Assembly (NCBI RefSeq): GCF_052119425.1
Contig: NZ_JBQKFH010000007.1
Location: 11,020 to 75,019 of the forward strand
Source of the DNA: Enterococcus_E cecorum_C
Lineage (GTDB): Bacteria; Bacillota; Bacilli; Lactobacillales; Enterococcaceae
Reading direction: 5' to 3'
Length of the DNA stretch: 64,000 nt
The notes beneath the pieces are model-generated. The model was not told the DNA's origin. It did not search any database and worked only from the letters and a program-made list of their open reading frames with translations. How positions within the stretch are numbered: the stretch's first letter is position 1; each line of letters opens with the position of its first letter. Shown in pieces: positions 18,298 to 27,947 of this stretch. Position numbers and translations under genes: made by a program.

Positions 18298-18607
18298 AAT
18301 TATCTAACCTTTCTATGTTCCTCCGTATGTTTGTTCTTAGTATAGCGTAAATTATCTATTTTTTCAATATTGTAAAATGATACTTTGCTTGTTTTTTAAC
18401 AAATTTCCGTTTATGATTTTACATAAACAAAAAATGATTAATTGTAAAAAATACTTTAAAAACAATGTTGACAACGTTTTCTAAGTATGTTAATTTTAGC
18501 GTGTAAGGGATAAGTTGTTGAATCGTTCGTTTAAATCGTAAAATGACTTATCTAAGAAAATAAATATCGTTTTACGTTTTAGTAAAATGAATTACGGAGG
18601 CAAAATT
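18298..18607 (+). promoter_or_regulatory. Divergent control region with promoter and cre-like site
   Basis: TTGACA (18468-18473), 17-bp spacer and TAATTT (18491-18496) form the promoter for the ABC operon. A cre-like CcpA site (TTGACAACGTTTTCT, 18468-18482, one mismatch to the 15-bp consensus) covers the -35 box. GTAAAA or TTTTAC words recur near 18373, 18417, 18445, 18537, 18573 and 18584; those at about 18537 and 18573 face each other and may be operators of the divergent ArsR-type protein. Confidence 0.6.
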
Positions 18608-19849
18608 ATGAAAATCTCAAAAGCAGTCAAATTATTAGGAACGATGTTAGTGTGTGCAAGTTTCTTAGCAGCATGTGGCAAATCAGATGACAGTGCTAAA
18701 GAATCTAAAGAAATTTTGCTTTGGTCTTCTACAACTGGTCCTGATGGTGAAAAAATTAAGAAAACCATCGATAATTACAATGCGACGAAACCAGCTTATA
18801 AGGTGAAAATTGTCAGCATGCAAGCCGATACTTTTAACTCTAAATTAACAACAGCAGGAAAAACTGGAAAAGGAGTCCCTGATTTAGCACTTGTTGCTTC
18901 AGAAGCCTTGCCTAGTTATCAGAAAAAAGGCATGCTTGAAAGCTGGGATAGCATGATTAAAGGGACAGACTTAAATGAAGATAAGTATGTAAAAGCAGCT
19001 TGGGAAACCGGTCAAGTAGACAAGAAACAATATGGCATTCCAGCGACCATGGGTTCTTGGGTGATGTATTACAATCAAGATTTAGTAGATAAATACGCTC
19101 CTGGTGCAACAGATGACGGGATTGTGACTTATGAAGAAATCGAAGCAGCAGGCGCCAAAGCTAAAGCCGATGGTATTTATAGCTATGGATATACTTGGGG
19201 CATGCAAAATTACTCCAACCTATACTTACAAATGGGCGGTCAATGGTTAACCGATAAGAAATTAAATATCAATAATGACTACTCATATAAAGCTGTAGGT
19301 GAATTCAAGAAATTATTCGATGAAGGCTATATGGTTCCAGATGGAGAAGATGCCAACAAACTATTTGTCAACCAAAAATTAATTTTCTTACCAGAAGGCA
19401 CTTGGATGTTGAGCAATATGCAAAAAATTACTGATTTCAAATGGGGCGAAACGTTCACTCCGCAATGGGATGCCAACCACATTGTCCAAGGTTCTGGGGT
19501 TGACCAATTTGCAATGTTCAAGACAAAAACTAAACGCTCTGAAGACAAACAAAAAGGTATGGTTGATTTCTTAACATGGTTACAATCGAATCAATTGGAA
19601 TGGATTAAATCAGGTGCCAACCCAACCGCTTTAGCAATGTTAGAAAATGAAGAATATACGAAGATGCCTCAATCTTTCTTGCTAAAAACACCAAAAGGAC
19701 AAGATTCACTTGCTATCAATACCCAAGATGGTCTAACTTATGTGTTCTCAGAATATGACAAACGTTCATGGGATATGATTACTGGTAAAGCAGACATTAA
19801 AGATACCTTTGGGGAAATTCAACAAATTGTAGATCAAAAAATGCAATAA
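18608..19849 (+). CDS. Sugar ABC transporter substrate-binding lipoprotein
   Basis: A 413-aa extracellular solute-binding protein (family 1). The signal ends in lipobox LAAC (Cys about 23), so the protein is anchored in the membrane. The mature part reads like oligosaccharide binding proteins (KIKKTIDNYNATKP, YYNQDLVDKYAPGATDDGI, LFVNQKLIFLPEGTWML). The start at 18608 follows GGAGG by 9 bases. No ATPase gene lies in this operon, so it probably shares an MsmK/MalK-like ATPase made elsewhere. Confidence 0.92.
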   Translation: MKISKAVKLLGTMLVCASFLAACGKSDDSAKESKEILLWSSTTGPDGEKIKKTIDNYNATKPAYKVKIVSMQADTFNSKLTTAGKTGKGVPDLALVASEALPSYQKKGMLESWDSMIKGTDLNEDKYVKAAWETGQVDKKQYGIPATMGSWVMYYNQDLVDKYAPGATDDGIVTYEEIEAAGAKAKADGIYSYGYTWGMQNYSNLYLQMGGQWLTDKKLNINNDYSYKAVGEFKKLFDEGYMVPDGEDANKLFVNQKLIFLPEGTWMLSNMQKITDFKWGETFTPQWDANHIVQGSGVDQFAMFKTKTKRSEDKQKGMVDFLTWLQSNQLEWIKSGANPTALAMLENEEYTKMPQSFLLKTPKGQDSLAINTQDGLTYVFSEYDKRSWDMITGKADIKDTFGEIQQIVDQKMQ

Positions 19850-19859
19850 TCGCTAAAAG

Positions 19860-19897
19860 GTAAAGAGGCTGCATCATCTATCCTGCAGCCTCTTTTT
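19860..19897 (+). terminator. Stem-loop between binding protein and permeases
   Basis: AAGAGGCTGCA pairs with TGCAGCCTCTT and is followed by T's. As an intra-operon attenuator it would yield more binding protein than permease, a common arrangement. Confidence 0.8.
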
Positions 19898-19946
19898 AAA
19901 AATATTTTTACATAAAGTTTCAGCAATCAGAAAGGGGAAAAGAATC

Positions 19947-20828
19947 ATGAAGTCAAAAGCAAAAATGAATCTGTGGCCGGCCTTATTTATCGGTCCGCAT
20001 ATGTTACTGTTTTTAGTCTTTTTCTTAGCACCTGCCATTATCGGGATTTATGTCTCTTTTACCCATTGGGATTTGTATAATAGCCCAGTATTTACGGGAT
20101 TAGATAATTATAAGACGATTTTATTTGATAAAACATCCATTTACCATACGCAATTTATGAATGGGATGAAAAACACCTTACTTTTTGTACTTTTCTCCGT
20201 TCCAGGATGTATTATTATTCCTTTATTATTAGCAGTTGGCCTACATGCGAAGCCAAAATTTAATCGCACTTTTCAATCTATTTTATATTTACCGACTTTA
20301 TTTGCGATTTCAGCAGTCATGATTATTTGGAGTTTCTTACAAAGCCGTTCATTCGGTCCTATCAGAGCTTTGTTTGGTGTCGATATTAATTTTGCCGGTA
20401 CACAACCATGGGCCTGGATTTTATTAGTGTTAGTTACGATTTGGTGGACTTCAGGTGGTAATTTGATTATCTATGTAGCTGCATTAAATGGCGTGGCAAA
20501 AGAGCAATTAGAAGCAGCGGATTTAGATGGTGCGAATGTGGTCATCAAATTTTTCAAAATCGTTTTACCAAATATCAGAAATCAATTAATTTTTACAACG
20601 GTGATGACAACCATTGCCCAGTTCAATATTTATGGACAACCATTGATGTTAACGCAAGGGGGACCAAATAACTCAACGCGTGTGCTGATGATGTATATTC
20701 AAGAAAACGCCTTTGGTAGTAGCGATTCTTATGCAGGTATTTCTTCGGCGATGGCGATTTTATTAGGGTTAGGAATTATGGTTGTGTCAGTGATTCAATT
20801 TATTATCATGCGTAGACTAGAAAAATAG
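19947..20828 (+). CDS. Sugar ABC transporter permease (MalF/LacF type)
   Basis: A 293-aa inner permease with six hydrophobic segments. The EAA loop is seen as EQLEAADLDGANVVIKFFKIVLP near residue 190, the coupling helix for the ATPase. Length and order (binding protein, permease, permease) are those of carbohydrate uptake family 1 importers. Confidence 0.92.
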   Translation: MKSKAKMNLWPALFIGPHMLLFLVFFLAPAIIGIYVSFTHWDLYNSPVFTGLDNYKTILFDKTSIYHTQFMNGMKNTLLFVLFSVPGCIIIPLLLAVGLHAKPKFNRTFQSILYLPTLFAISAVMIIWSFLQSRSFGPIRALFGVDINFAGTQPWAWILLVLVTIWWTSGGNLIIYVAALNGVAKEQLEAADLDGANVVIKFFKIVLPNIRNQLIFTTVMTTIAQFNIYGQPLMLTQGGPNNSTRVLMMYIQENAFGSSDSYAGISSAMAILLGLGIMVVSVIQFIIMRRLEK

Positions 20829-20840
20829 GAGGAAAAGAGA

Positions 20841-21674
20841 ATGAAACAGAATCGAGTAGGAAAAATTATCGCCTTTATTATTTTAGCAATCGTCTGTCTC
20901 GTTTGGATTTTTCCATTAGTCTGGGCGGTACTCACTTCCTTTAAATCAGATGTTGAGATTCAAAAGGTCGGTTTTAGCTTACTTCCAAAACACTGGACAG
21001 TAGAAAATTATTTGAAATTACTCTTTGGAAATGATTCTTCCCCAGTTTTATCCTGGTTTATCAATTCATTAATTATTTCATTGTCACATACCGTTTTAGT
21101 ATTGTTTATCGTTTCTTTTGCAGCTTATGGCTATACACGTCTGACTTTTAAAGGTCGCGATGTCTTATTCAGCATTCTTTTAGGAACGATGATGTTTCCC
21201 AGTGTGATGAATTTGATTCCAAACTTCAAAATTGTCGATACGTTAGGTTGGACCAATACCTTCTTATCAGTTATTGTTCCAGGTGCTGCGGGGGTTTATA
21301 ATATCTTTCTTGTTCGTCAATTTATTTTAGGTATTCCAAAAGAGCTAGATGAATCAGCCGTGGTGGATGGCGCCAATGAATTTCAAATTTTCTATTACAT
21401 TATCTTACCGTTGATTCGTCCGGTATTAACGGTGGTGGCGCTATTTAGCTTCACAGGTTCATGGAATGATTTCCTATGGCCATCTATTGTGATTAGCGAC
21501 ATTGATAAATTACCTATCACACCAGGTTTACAATTATTACAAGGACAATACTTAACTTATCCTGGTATCGCTACAGCCGGTGCCTTGTTAGCCTTGATTC
21601 CAACCTTTATTTTGTACTTAATTGCGCAAAAGAGTTTTATGGAATCCATGTCGCTACAAAGTGGGATTAAATAA
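20841..21674 (+). CDS. Sugar ABC transporter permease (MalG/LacG type)
   Basis: A 277-aa permease with six hydrophobic segments and the EAA loop KELDESAVVDGANEFQIFYYI near residue 175. It ends in the MalG-like QSGIK. It lies 12 bp after the first permease behind a GGAGG site and completes the membrane part of the importer. Confidence 0.92.
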   Translation: MKQNRVGKIIAFIILAIVCLVWIFPLVWAVLTSFKSDVEIQKVGFSLLPKHWTVENYLKLLFGNDSSPVLSWFINSLIISLSHTVLVLFIVSFAAYGYTRLTFKGRDVLFSILLGTMMFPSVMNLIPNFKIVDTLGWTNTFLSVIVPGAAGVYNIFLVRQFILGIPKELDESAVVDGANEFQIFYYIILPLIRPVLTVVALFSFTGSWNDFLWPSIVISDIDKLPITPGLQLLQGQYLTYPGIATAGALLALIPTFILYLIAQKSFMESMSLQSGIK

Positions 21675-21694
21675 GGAATTCAGGGGGAAAAGAA

Positions 21695-23494
21695 ATGACA
21701 GAAAAAGGTTATCCACGTCCACAGCTTGTCAGAAGTCAGTGGGAAAATTTAAATGGCAGTTGGCAATTTGCTTTTGATGATGAAAATGTTGGGCAAAAAG
21801 AGCGATGGTATCAAGACAATCAAGCATTTGATTTAACGATTGAAGTGCCGTTTGTCTATCAAGCCGCCTTAAGTGGGATTCATCAAAGAAAGTCTCATCC
21901 AGTGGTATGGTATCAAAAAGAACTTTCTTTAGTAAAAAATCCTAAAAAGCGTTATCTATTGCATTTCGGAGCGGTCGATTATGAAGCTGATGTATATGTA
22001 AATGGCCAACATGTCTGCAACCATATCGGTGGGCATACCTCTTTTGAATGTGATATTACTGATTATTTAAACGATACCGCAAACCAACAATTGACAGTGC
22101 GCGCCTATGATCCGTTGCATGAAGAATCAATCCCTCGGGGCAAACAGTTCTGGGAAGAAGAATCTACGGGCATTTGGTATACCAATTCTACAGGGATTTG
22201 GCAGACAGTTTGGTTAGAAGAAGTCCATCCGCTTTATCTCACTCGCTTACAACTCACTCCTCATTTCGATGAAGGAAAGGTGCAAATTCAAACAACCCTT
22301 TCGCAAACAACAGGTACAGAGGATGTAAAATTAGCTTATCAGATTTATTTTAAAGATATGTTGATTACAAGCGGTACACAAAACTTTCACCAAGGGAAAA
22401 ATGACTTCTGCGTAGATGTGATTCAAGAACATATTTTTAGAACGAATTTTCACCATGATGGTTGGAGTTGGACACCAGAAAATCCGAATTTATTTGATGT
22501 ACAATGCCAACTTTATCAAAATGAGCAGCAGATTGATGAAGTGCGTTCTTATTTTGGGATGCGCAAGGTTCACACAGCCAACGGTATGGTCTATCTCAAC
22601 AATAAACCATATTATCAAAAATTGGTATTAGATCAAGGTTACTGGCCAGAGGGATTACTAACGGCGCCAAGTGATGATGATTTTGTGAAAGATATTCAAC
22701 TAGCCAAAGAAATGGGCTTTAACGGTTGTCGGAAACATCAAAAAACGGAAGATCCGCGCTTTTTATACTGGGCAGATCAACTAGGTTATCTTGTCTGGGG
22801 TGAATGTGCGGCCCCTGCTATTTATAATTCAGATGCTATAACACGCTCGATGAAAGAATGGATGGAAATCATTGAGCGAGATTATAATCATCCATGCATT
22901 GTAACATGGGTGCCAATCAATGAAAGTTGGGGCGTTCCTAGGATTTCATTTAACCGTCAAGAACAACATTTTTCACAAGCGATGTATCATTTTATTCATT
23001 CATTAGATACGACGCGCTTAGTCATTTCTAATGATGGTTGGGCCGCGACTGAAACCGATATTTGTGCCATTCACAATTATATGCATGGTCAAAAAGAAGA
23101 AGTCAGCAAGTACCAGTATTTTAAAGAAACTTTGCATACAAGAGAAAACCTCATCCATCATCATTCTACAGCTTGGCCAATTTTTGCAGAAGGCTTCAGC
23201 TATCAAAATCAACCTATTTTACTCACGGAATTTGGTGGAATTGGTTTTGATGTGTCTGGACAACCTGGTTGGGGCTATACTTCAGTCAATAATGAGGATG
23301 AATTTATTGAAGATTATCAACGGATTATGACGGCGGTCTACCAATCACGAGGCTTATGGGGCTATTGCTACACACAAATAACCGATGTGGAACAAGAAAT
23401 CAATGGCTTATTGACCTATGATCGTCAACCAAAATGCGATTTAAGTAAGATTAAGGCCATTAATGATCAATATCATATTCCAGTTGTTGAATAA
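21695..23494 (+). CDS. Glycoside hydrolase family 2 enzyme
   Basis: A 599-aa cytoplasmic enzyme with the three GH2 parts: an N-terminal jelly-roll (about 1-180), an Ig-like domain (about 180-285) and a TIM barrel (about 290-595). The acid/base Glu is in WVPINESWG (about 409) and the nucleophile Glu in LLTEFGGIGF (about 511). No signal peptide. Its size is that of beta-glucuronidases and small GH2 galactosidases rather than LacZ. Beside a GH43 enzyme and an epimerase it likely acts on an imported arabinose- or galactose-containing oligosaccharide; the exact bond is not decidable. Confidence 0.88.
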   Translation: MTEKGYPRPQLVRSQWENLNGSWQFAFDDENVGQKERWYQDNQAFDLTIEVPFVYQAALSGIHQRKSHPVVWYQKELSLVKNPKKRYLLHFGAVDYEADVYVNGQHVCNHIGGHTSFECDITDYLNDTANQQLTVRAYDPLHEESIPRGKQFWEEESTGIWYTNSTGIWQTVWLEEVHPLYLTRLQLTPHFDEGKVQIQTTLSQTTGTEDVKLAYQIYFKDMLITSGTQNFHQGKNDFCVDVIQEHIFRTNFHHDGWSWTPENPNLFDVQCQLYQNEQQIDEVRSYFGMRKVHTANGMVYLNNKPYYQKLVLDQGYWPEGLLTAPSDDDFVKDIQLAKEMGFNGCRKHQKTEDPRFLYWADQLGYLVWGECAAPAIYNSDAITRSMKEWMEIIERDYNHPCIVTWVPINESWGVPRISFNRQEQHFSQAMYHFIHSLDTTRLVISNDGWAATETDICAIHNYMHGQKEEVSKYQYFKETLHTRENLIHHHSTAWPIFAEGFSYQNQPILLTEFGGIGFDVSGQPGWGYTSVNNEDEFIEDYQRIMTAVYQSRGLWGYCYTQITDVEQEINGLLTYDRQPKCDLSKIKAINDQYHIPVVE

Positions 23495-23578
23495 CTTATT
23501 CCCCTCTCAAAGTAGCCAATCCAGGTAGTGGGTATTTTCTTTGAGAGGGATTATTTTGTTTATTAGGGAGGAATTCAA

Positions 23579-24982
23579 TTGAAAAAATGGCTGTTACTCA
23601 GTGCGATTTTAACGAGTGGCTTGCTTTTAGGAGCTTGCCAATCAAAAGAAGTAGCAACTTTTACGCCAACCAAGGAAATGACCAATATCGTGGATAATAA
23701 CGGTGCGGATCCATTTGTTTGCTACGAAAATGGCATGTACTATTATACGAAAACAACCGGCGACTCAGTGGTGCTTTGGCGTAGCAAGGATTTGGAGACT
23801 GTTTTTACCGGTGAAGAGAAAACTATTTTTAAAATGCCAAAAGAACTAGAAAGTATTTGGGCTCCAGAACTTCACTATCTCAATGGACAATGGGTCGTTT
23901 ATTTTGCTGCCAATCGCTCCAAGGAAACGCACCGCATGTATGCTCTAACTAACTCTTCTAAAGATCCTTATAAAGGTGAATGGCAACTTTCTTTAGTTAA
24001 AGGGATGGATGATAAGTTTGCTATCGATGGCACTGTATTAACTATCAAGAATCAGCATTACTTTATTTGGTCTGGATGGCCAGGGTATGAAAATGTGACG
24101 CAAAATCTATATATTAGTCCCATGATTTCACCAACCGAAGTTCAAAAACAAAAGATTGAACTCTCTCATCCTGAATATGAATGGGAAATGCGTCAAAAAC
24201 CTTTAATCAATGAAGGACCACAAGTAACTATCAAAAAGGATACCATTCATCTGATTTATTCAGCTAGCGGAAGTTGGGATAATGATTATTGCTTGGGTGA
24301 ATTAACTGCTAAAGTAGATGCTGACCTTTTAAATCCTAAATCTTGGCATAAAGCAAACCAACCTATTTTAAAGAGTAATGCAGAAGTCTATGGGCCGGGG
24401 CATCATTCTATTGTTCCTTCAAAAGATGGCAAAGAAGATTGGATTATCTATCATACAGCACGTTGGGATCACAGTGGTTGGAATCGTTTGATAAGAATGA
24501 ATCAAGTCCATTGGCAAGCAGACCAAATCAAGCTAAGTTCACCAACTGTTGATGACAAACGAATCAAGCGTCCAAGCCCACAACAATTATCCCGTTTTGT
24601 TTTAGCTGCTACTCAAGCACAAAAGACAAAAGGTTTATCTCAAATAAAAGATGACTATGCACTTAATCATCAGGTCATTACAGGCTTTGAAGATCCAGAA
24701 GACAAGTTGATCTTCACTTTTAAGACACCCAAATCAGCAAATTATACCTTGATAGCTTACGTCAAAACGGAGAATTATGAAGATCCAGAAAATATTTTGG
24801 AAGGAAAATTTACTGTGAATCAAGAAGAAAAAATCGCCAAAATTTATCCTTCACAATATTACCAACCCGTGCAAGTCAAAGTGAAATTGCAAAAAGGCAC
24901 GCAAACCATTCAATTTCAATCAAATATTGGGGTAGATACGTTGAGTGTGGATCGGATGGAAATTATCGAACATAAAGGATGA
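23579..24982 (+). CDS. GH43-family lipoprotein glycosidase
   Basis: A 467-aa lipoprotein: signal with lipobox LLGAC (Cys20), a five-bladed GH43 catalytic domain (about 35-340) and a C-terminal beta-rich domain that may bind carbohydrate. The GH43 catalytic set is visible as Asp44 in ADPF, Asp in AIDGTVL (about 158) and Glu in NEGPQV (about 215). The family is mostly alpha-L-arabinofuranosidases and beta-xylosidases. Start is TTG behind GGGAGG. On the cell surface it could trim oligosaccharides before uptake by the adjacent importer. Confidence 0.88.
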   Translation: MKKWLLLSAILTSGLLLGACQSKEVATFTPTKEMTNIVDNNGADPFVCYENGMYYYTKTTGDSVVLWRSKDLETVFTGEEKTIFKMPKELESIWAPELHYLNGQWVVYFAANRSKETHRMYALTNSSKDPYKGEWQLSLVKGMDDKFAIDGTVLTIKNQHYFIWSGWPGYENVTQNLYISPMISPTEVQKQKIELSHPEYEWEMRQKPLINEGPQVTIKKDTIHLIYSASGSWDNDYCLGELTAKVDADLLNPKSWHKANQPILKSNAEVYGPGHHSIVPSKDGKEDWIIYHTARWDHSGWNRLIRMNQVHWQADQIKLSSPTVDDKRIKRPSPQQLSRFVLAATQAQKTKGLSQIKDDYALNHQVITGFEDPEDKLIFTFKTPKSANYTLIAYVKTENYEDPENILEGKFTVNQEEKIAKIYPSQYYQPVQVKVKLQKGTQTIQFQSNIGVDTLSVDRMEIIEHKG

Positions 24983-24987
24983 TGACA

Positions 24988-25986
24988 ATGGAATTAAAAA
25001 ACTATTTATTAGAAAATGAATATTTGAAACTCGAAGTGCTAAATATCGGCTGTGCCATTCATCGACTCTGGGTAAAAGATGCTAGTGGGCAATTTCGAGA
25101 TGTTGTTTTAGGCTATGAGCATATGAAAGATTACTTAAATAATTCCAATACGTATTTTGGTGTTGTTGTTGGACGAAATGCCAATAGAATCGCCCAGGCT
25201 CAAGTTGAAATTGAAGGAAAAAACTATCAACTAGAGGCCAATGAGGGAGAAAACACCTTGCATAGCGGACTTCATGGCTTTCATGAACGGATTTGGCAAG
25301 TGGCAAAGCAAAGCCCAACAGCAATTATTTTTGTGTTGCACAGCCCTCATCTAGACCAAGGTTTCCCTGGAAATTTAGACATGAAGGTAACCTATCAATT
25401 AAATGAGAATCAAATAATCATTACTTATGAAGGAGAAAGTGATGCGACGACCATATTTAATCCAACCAACCATGCTTACTTTAATCTAAATGGGCATAAT
25501 AGTGGTGATATTGAGGGACATCAGCTACAAATCCCAGCCCAAACCATTACCCCGATTATGCAAAATACTCTGATTCCAACAGGTGAATTCATGCCAGTCA
25601 TCGATACCCCATTTGACCTTCATCAAGGAAAAACAGTGAAACAAGCCTTAAGTCAAACGCATGAACAGTTGACCTTTGCTGGTGGAATCGATCATAATTT
25701 CATTTTGGATCAATCCGCAACAATTAGATTATTAGGTGATGAAAGTGGCATTGAGTTATCGGTTTGTACAGATTTACCAGGCGTGCAAGTGTATACAGGC
25801 AATTTTATTGAAAATGAATCAGGCAAAGAGGAGGCTGTTTATCAAAAACATGCAGGCATTTGCTTAGAAACCCAATTTTTCCCAGATACACCACATCATG
25901 CCAAGTTCCCAACAAGTTTGATTGCCGCTCATACACCAACAAAGCATTGGACGAGCTATACATTTACCAATCAAAAGAATAGCTAA
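24988..25986 (+). CDS. galM: Aldose 1-epimerase (mutarotase)
   Basis: A 332-aa enzyme that interconverts alpha and beta anomers of sugars such as galactose. Typical motifs are GRNANRI near residue 66, HSGLHGF near 89, NPTNHAYFNLNGH (about 160) with the catalytic His, and GVQVYTGN followed by CLETQFFPD, which holds the Glu. I preferred ATG 24988, about 9 bases after AAAGG; ATGs at 24979 and 24982 overlap the previous stop. It is the last gene of the sugar locus. Confidence 0.93.
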   Translation: MELKNYLLENEYLKLEVLNIGCAIHRLWVKDASGQFRDVVLGYEHMKDYLNNSNTYFGVVVGRNANRIAQAQVEIEGKNYQLEANEGENTLHSGLHGFHERIWQVAKQSPTAIIFVLHSPHLDQGFPGNLDMKVTYQLNENQIIITYEGESDATTIFNPTNHAYFNLNGHNSGDIEGHQLQIPAQTITPIMQNTLIPTGEFMPVIDTPFDLHQGKTVKQALSQTHEQLTFAGGIDHNFILDQSATIRLLGDESGIELSVCTDLPGVQVYTGNFIENESGKEEAVYQKHAGICLETQFFPDTPHHAKFPTSLIAAHTPTKHWTSYTFTNQKNS

Positions 25987-26091
25987 ATCAAAAAAATAAT
26001 CATAAAAAATTTTTAAAGAAAAAAGCTTTTGTCCCTTTTTCGCGTATTTATTAAGTAGCAAGGTAATTTATAAAAAATGCGTGAAAAACCT

Positions 26092-26120
26092 TTGCAATTC
26101 TTTGAAAATCTGTGTATAAT
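26092..26120 (+). promoter_or_regulatory. Promoter of rpsF-ssb-rpsR
   Basis: TTGCAA (26092-26097), 17-bp spacer with extended TG and perfect TATAAT (26115-26120). A phrase like the 3' end of the dispersed repeat family (CGCGTATTTATTAAGTAGCA) lies just upstream at 26041. Confidence 0.8.
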
Positions 26121-26204
26121 AAATCATTGTGAGTAGCTAAGTCTGCTCTCTCTGCTCTTGATGTGAATACAAGGGCCAAAGTCCATAGGGAGGTGAACAT
26201 ATCA

Positions 26205-26504
26205 ATGGAAAATACGAAATATGAAATTCTTTACATTATTCGTCCAAACATTGATGAAGAAGCAAAATCTGCTTTAATCGAACGTTTCGATGCAATCTTA
26301 AAAGATAACGGAGCTGAAGTTCTTGAATCTAAAGATTGGGAAAAACGCCGTTTCGCTTATGAAATGAATGGATTCCGCGAAGGTATCTATCACATCGTTA
26401 AAGTATCTTCTCCATCAAGCGCTAGCGCTGTTAGCGAATTTGATCGTCTTGCTAAAATCAATGAAGACATCATTCGTCACATGATTGTTAAAGAAGAAGC
26501 TTAA
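26205..26504 (+). CDS. rpsF: 30S ribosomal protein S6
   Basis: A 99-aa small-subunit protein that pairs with S18. It begins MENTKYEILYIIRPNIDEEA and shows KRRFAYEMNGFREGIY and RLAKINEDIIRHMIV, all typical. I chose ATG 26205 behind GGGAGGTGAAC; a longer frame has no ribosome site. First gene of the rpsF-ssb-rpsR operon. Confidence 0.97.
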   Translation: MENTKYEILYIIRPNIDEEAKSALIERFDAILKDNGAEVLESKDWEKRRFAYEMNGFREGIYHIVKVSSPSSASAVSEFDRLAKINEDIIRHMIVKEEA

Positions 26505-26507
26505 GAA

Positions 26508-26523
26508 TGTTTCACGTGAAACA
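26508..26523. other. parS site (perfect 16-bp match)
   Basis: TGTTTCACGTGAAACA is a perfect palindromic parS sequence for ParB/Spo0J. It lies in the 42-bp spacer between rpsF and ssb. Confidence 0.9.
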
Positions 26524-26546
26524 AAAACGATGGGAGATGAATAGCC

Positions 26547-27065
26547 TTGATTAATAATGTTGTATTAGTAGGTAGATTAACAAGAGACCCTGATTTACGT
26601 TACACTTCTTCTGGCGTTGCGGTGGCTACTTTTAGTTTAGCTGTGAACCGTAATTTTACCAGCCAAAATGGAGAAAGAGAAACGGACTTTATCAATTGTG
26701 TCATTTGGCGTAAACCAGCTGAAACCTTAGCAAATTACGCTAGAAAAGGGACATTAATTGGTTTGACCGGACGTATTCAAACGAGAAATTATGAAAACCA
26801 ACAAGGTCAACGTGTATACGTAACTGAAGTGGTTGCCGATAATTTCCAATTATTAGAGTCTAAAGCAGTCAACGATCAACGTCGTCAAGCTGCCGGAAAC
26901 TTTGATAATAATGTCTCACAACCATTTAACAATAATAACAATAGCTTTGATCAGCCAGCTTCATCTCAACCATTTAGTGGAATGCCTGGCTTTGACCGTG
27001 ATGCAAGTAACACACCACTTGGCGGATCAAGCATTGACATTTCAGATGATGATTTACCATTCTAA
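26547..27065 (+). CDS. ssb: Single-stranded DNA-binding protein
   Basis: A 172-aa OB-fold protein that coats single-stranded DNA. The N-terminal MINNVVLVGRLTRDPDLRY and DFINCVIWRKPAETLANY are classical, an Asn/Gln-rich linker spans about 108-160, and the acidic tail ends in DDDLPF, the docking site for replication and repair partners. The start is TTG behind GGGAGATGAATA. The rpsF-ssb-rpsR order is conserved in Firmicutes. Confidence 0.97.
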   Translation: MINNVVLVGRLTRDPDLRYTSSGVAVATFSLAVNRNFTSQNGERETDFINCVIWRKPAETLANYARKGTLIGLTGRIQTRNYENQQGQRVYVTEVVADNFQLLESKAVNDQRRQAAGNFDNNVSQPFNNNNNSFDQPASSQPFSGMPGFDRDASNTPLGGSSIDISDDDLPF

Positions 27066-27094
27066 TTAATTTTTGTAATAAGGAGGGAAATAGA

Positions 27095-27331
27095 ATGGCA
27101 CAACAACGTAGAGGCGGTCGTAAACGTCGTAAAGTAGACTATCTTGCAGCAAATCACATTGAACATGTTGATTATAAAGATGTTGAATTATTAAAGAGAT
27201 TTATCTCAGAACGTGGAAAAATCTTACCTCGTCGCGTAACTGGTACTGGTGCTAAAAACCAACGTAAATTAACAGTTGCTATCAAACGCGCACGTATCAT
27301 GGGATTACTTCCATTCGTTAACGAAGACTAA
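27095..27331 (+). CDS. rpsR: 30S ribosomal protein S18
   Basis: A 78-aa basic protein that binds S6 on the small subunit. Starts MAQQRRGGRKRRKVDYLAAN and ends RARIMGLLPFVNED, both typical. GGAGGG lies before the ATG. Last gene of the operon, followed by a strong terminator. Confidence 0.97.
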   Translation: MAQQRRGGRKRRKVDYLAANHIEHVDYKDVELLKRFISERGKILPRRVTGTGAKNQRKLTVAIKRARIMGLLPFVNED

Positions 27332-27338
27332 TATAAAT

Positions 27339-27388
27339 ACCAACACCTCAGAACCACTTCGAATGGCTCTGAGGTGTTTTTTTTCGCT
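27339..27388 (+). terminator. Terminator after rpsR
   Basis: AACACCTCAGA pairs with CTCTGAGGTGTT, followed by eight T. Confidence 0.9.
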
Positions 27389-27518
27389 TTTGAGGTAGTT
27401 TTTGGGTCATTTAATCCTTATGTGAGAAATTCATCCATATTTTTTGGATAGTTTCTCCATTTTACTTAAAATCATGCTATAATCGTTCTTACTGAAAAAA
27501 ACGAAACGAGGGATGCAC

Positions 27519-27947
27519 ATGGAAAATCGGCTAATTGCGCATAGTTTAATTGGAAAAAACGAGAAGTATTTGTTGATCAAACGTAGCGAAATCAAGCGCG
27601 GTAAGAAAAATTTTTATCCGTCTTATTGGGACATTCCTGGTGGGACGGTGGAAGATGGCGAGCTTCCTAGACAGGCGGCGATTCGTGAATGTCAAGAAGA
27701 GGTCGGCTTAAGGATTGTGATTGACAAAGTTATTCATGAAGATAGCAATGTAGATAAGGACAAGGTTTTTACGCGCCTGGTGTATCGTGGACAATTATCG
27801 GAAAACAACGAAGATTTAGCGATTACTTTAGACCCGCAAGAACATACGGATTATCGCTGGGTGACAAGTTTAGCGGATTTACCTGGTGAAAAAATTGTGC
27901 CCTATTTGTATGAGATATTGGGAGAAACAATGGAAAGGGGAAATTAA
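27519..27947 (+). CDS. NUDIX hydrolase
   Basis: A 142-aa hydrolase of nucleoside-diphosphate-linked compounds. The full NUDIX box is present (GGTVEDGELPRQAAIRECQE followed by EVG, about residues 46-69). GAGGG is 6 bases before the chosen ATG; another ATG lies 6 bases upstream. A TGC-extended TATAAT lies at about 27477. Substrate unknown. Confidence 0.9.
   Translation: MENRLIAHSLIGKNEKYLLIKRSEIKRGKKNFYPSYWDIPGGTVEDGELPRQAAIRECQEEVGLRIVIDKVIHEDSNVDKDKVFTRLVYRGQLSENNEDLAITLDPQEHTDYRWVTSLADLPGEKIVPYLYEILGETMERGN

Noticed and set aside
26121..26204. S6:S18 autoregulatory leader before rpsF
   Set aside because: I could not find the expected stem-loop with the CCG bulge with confidence.
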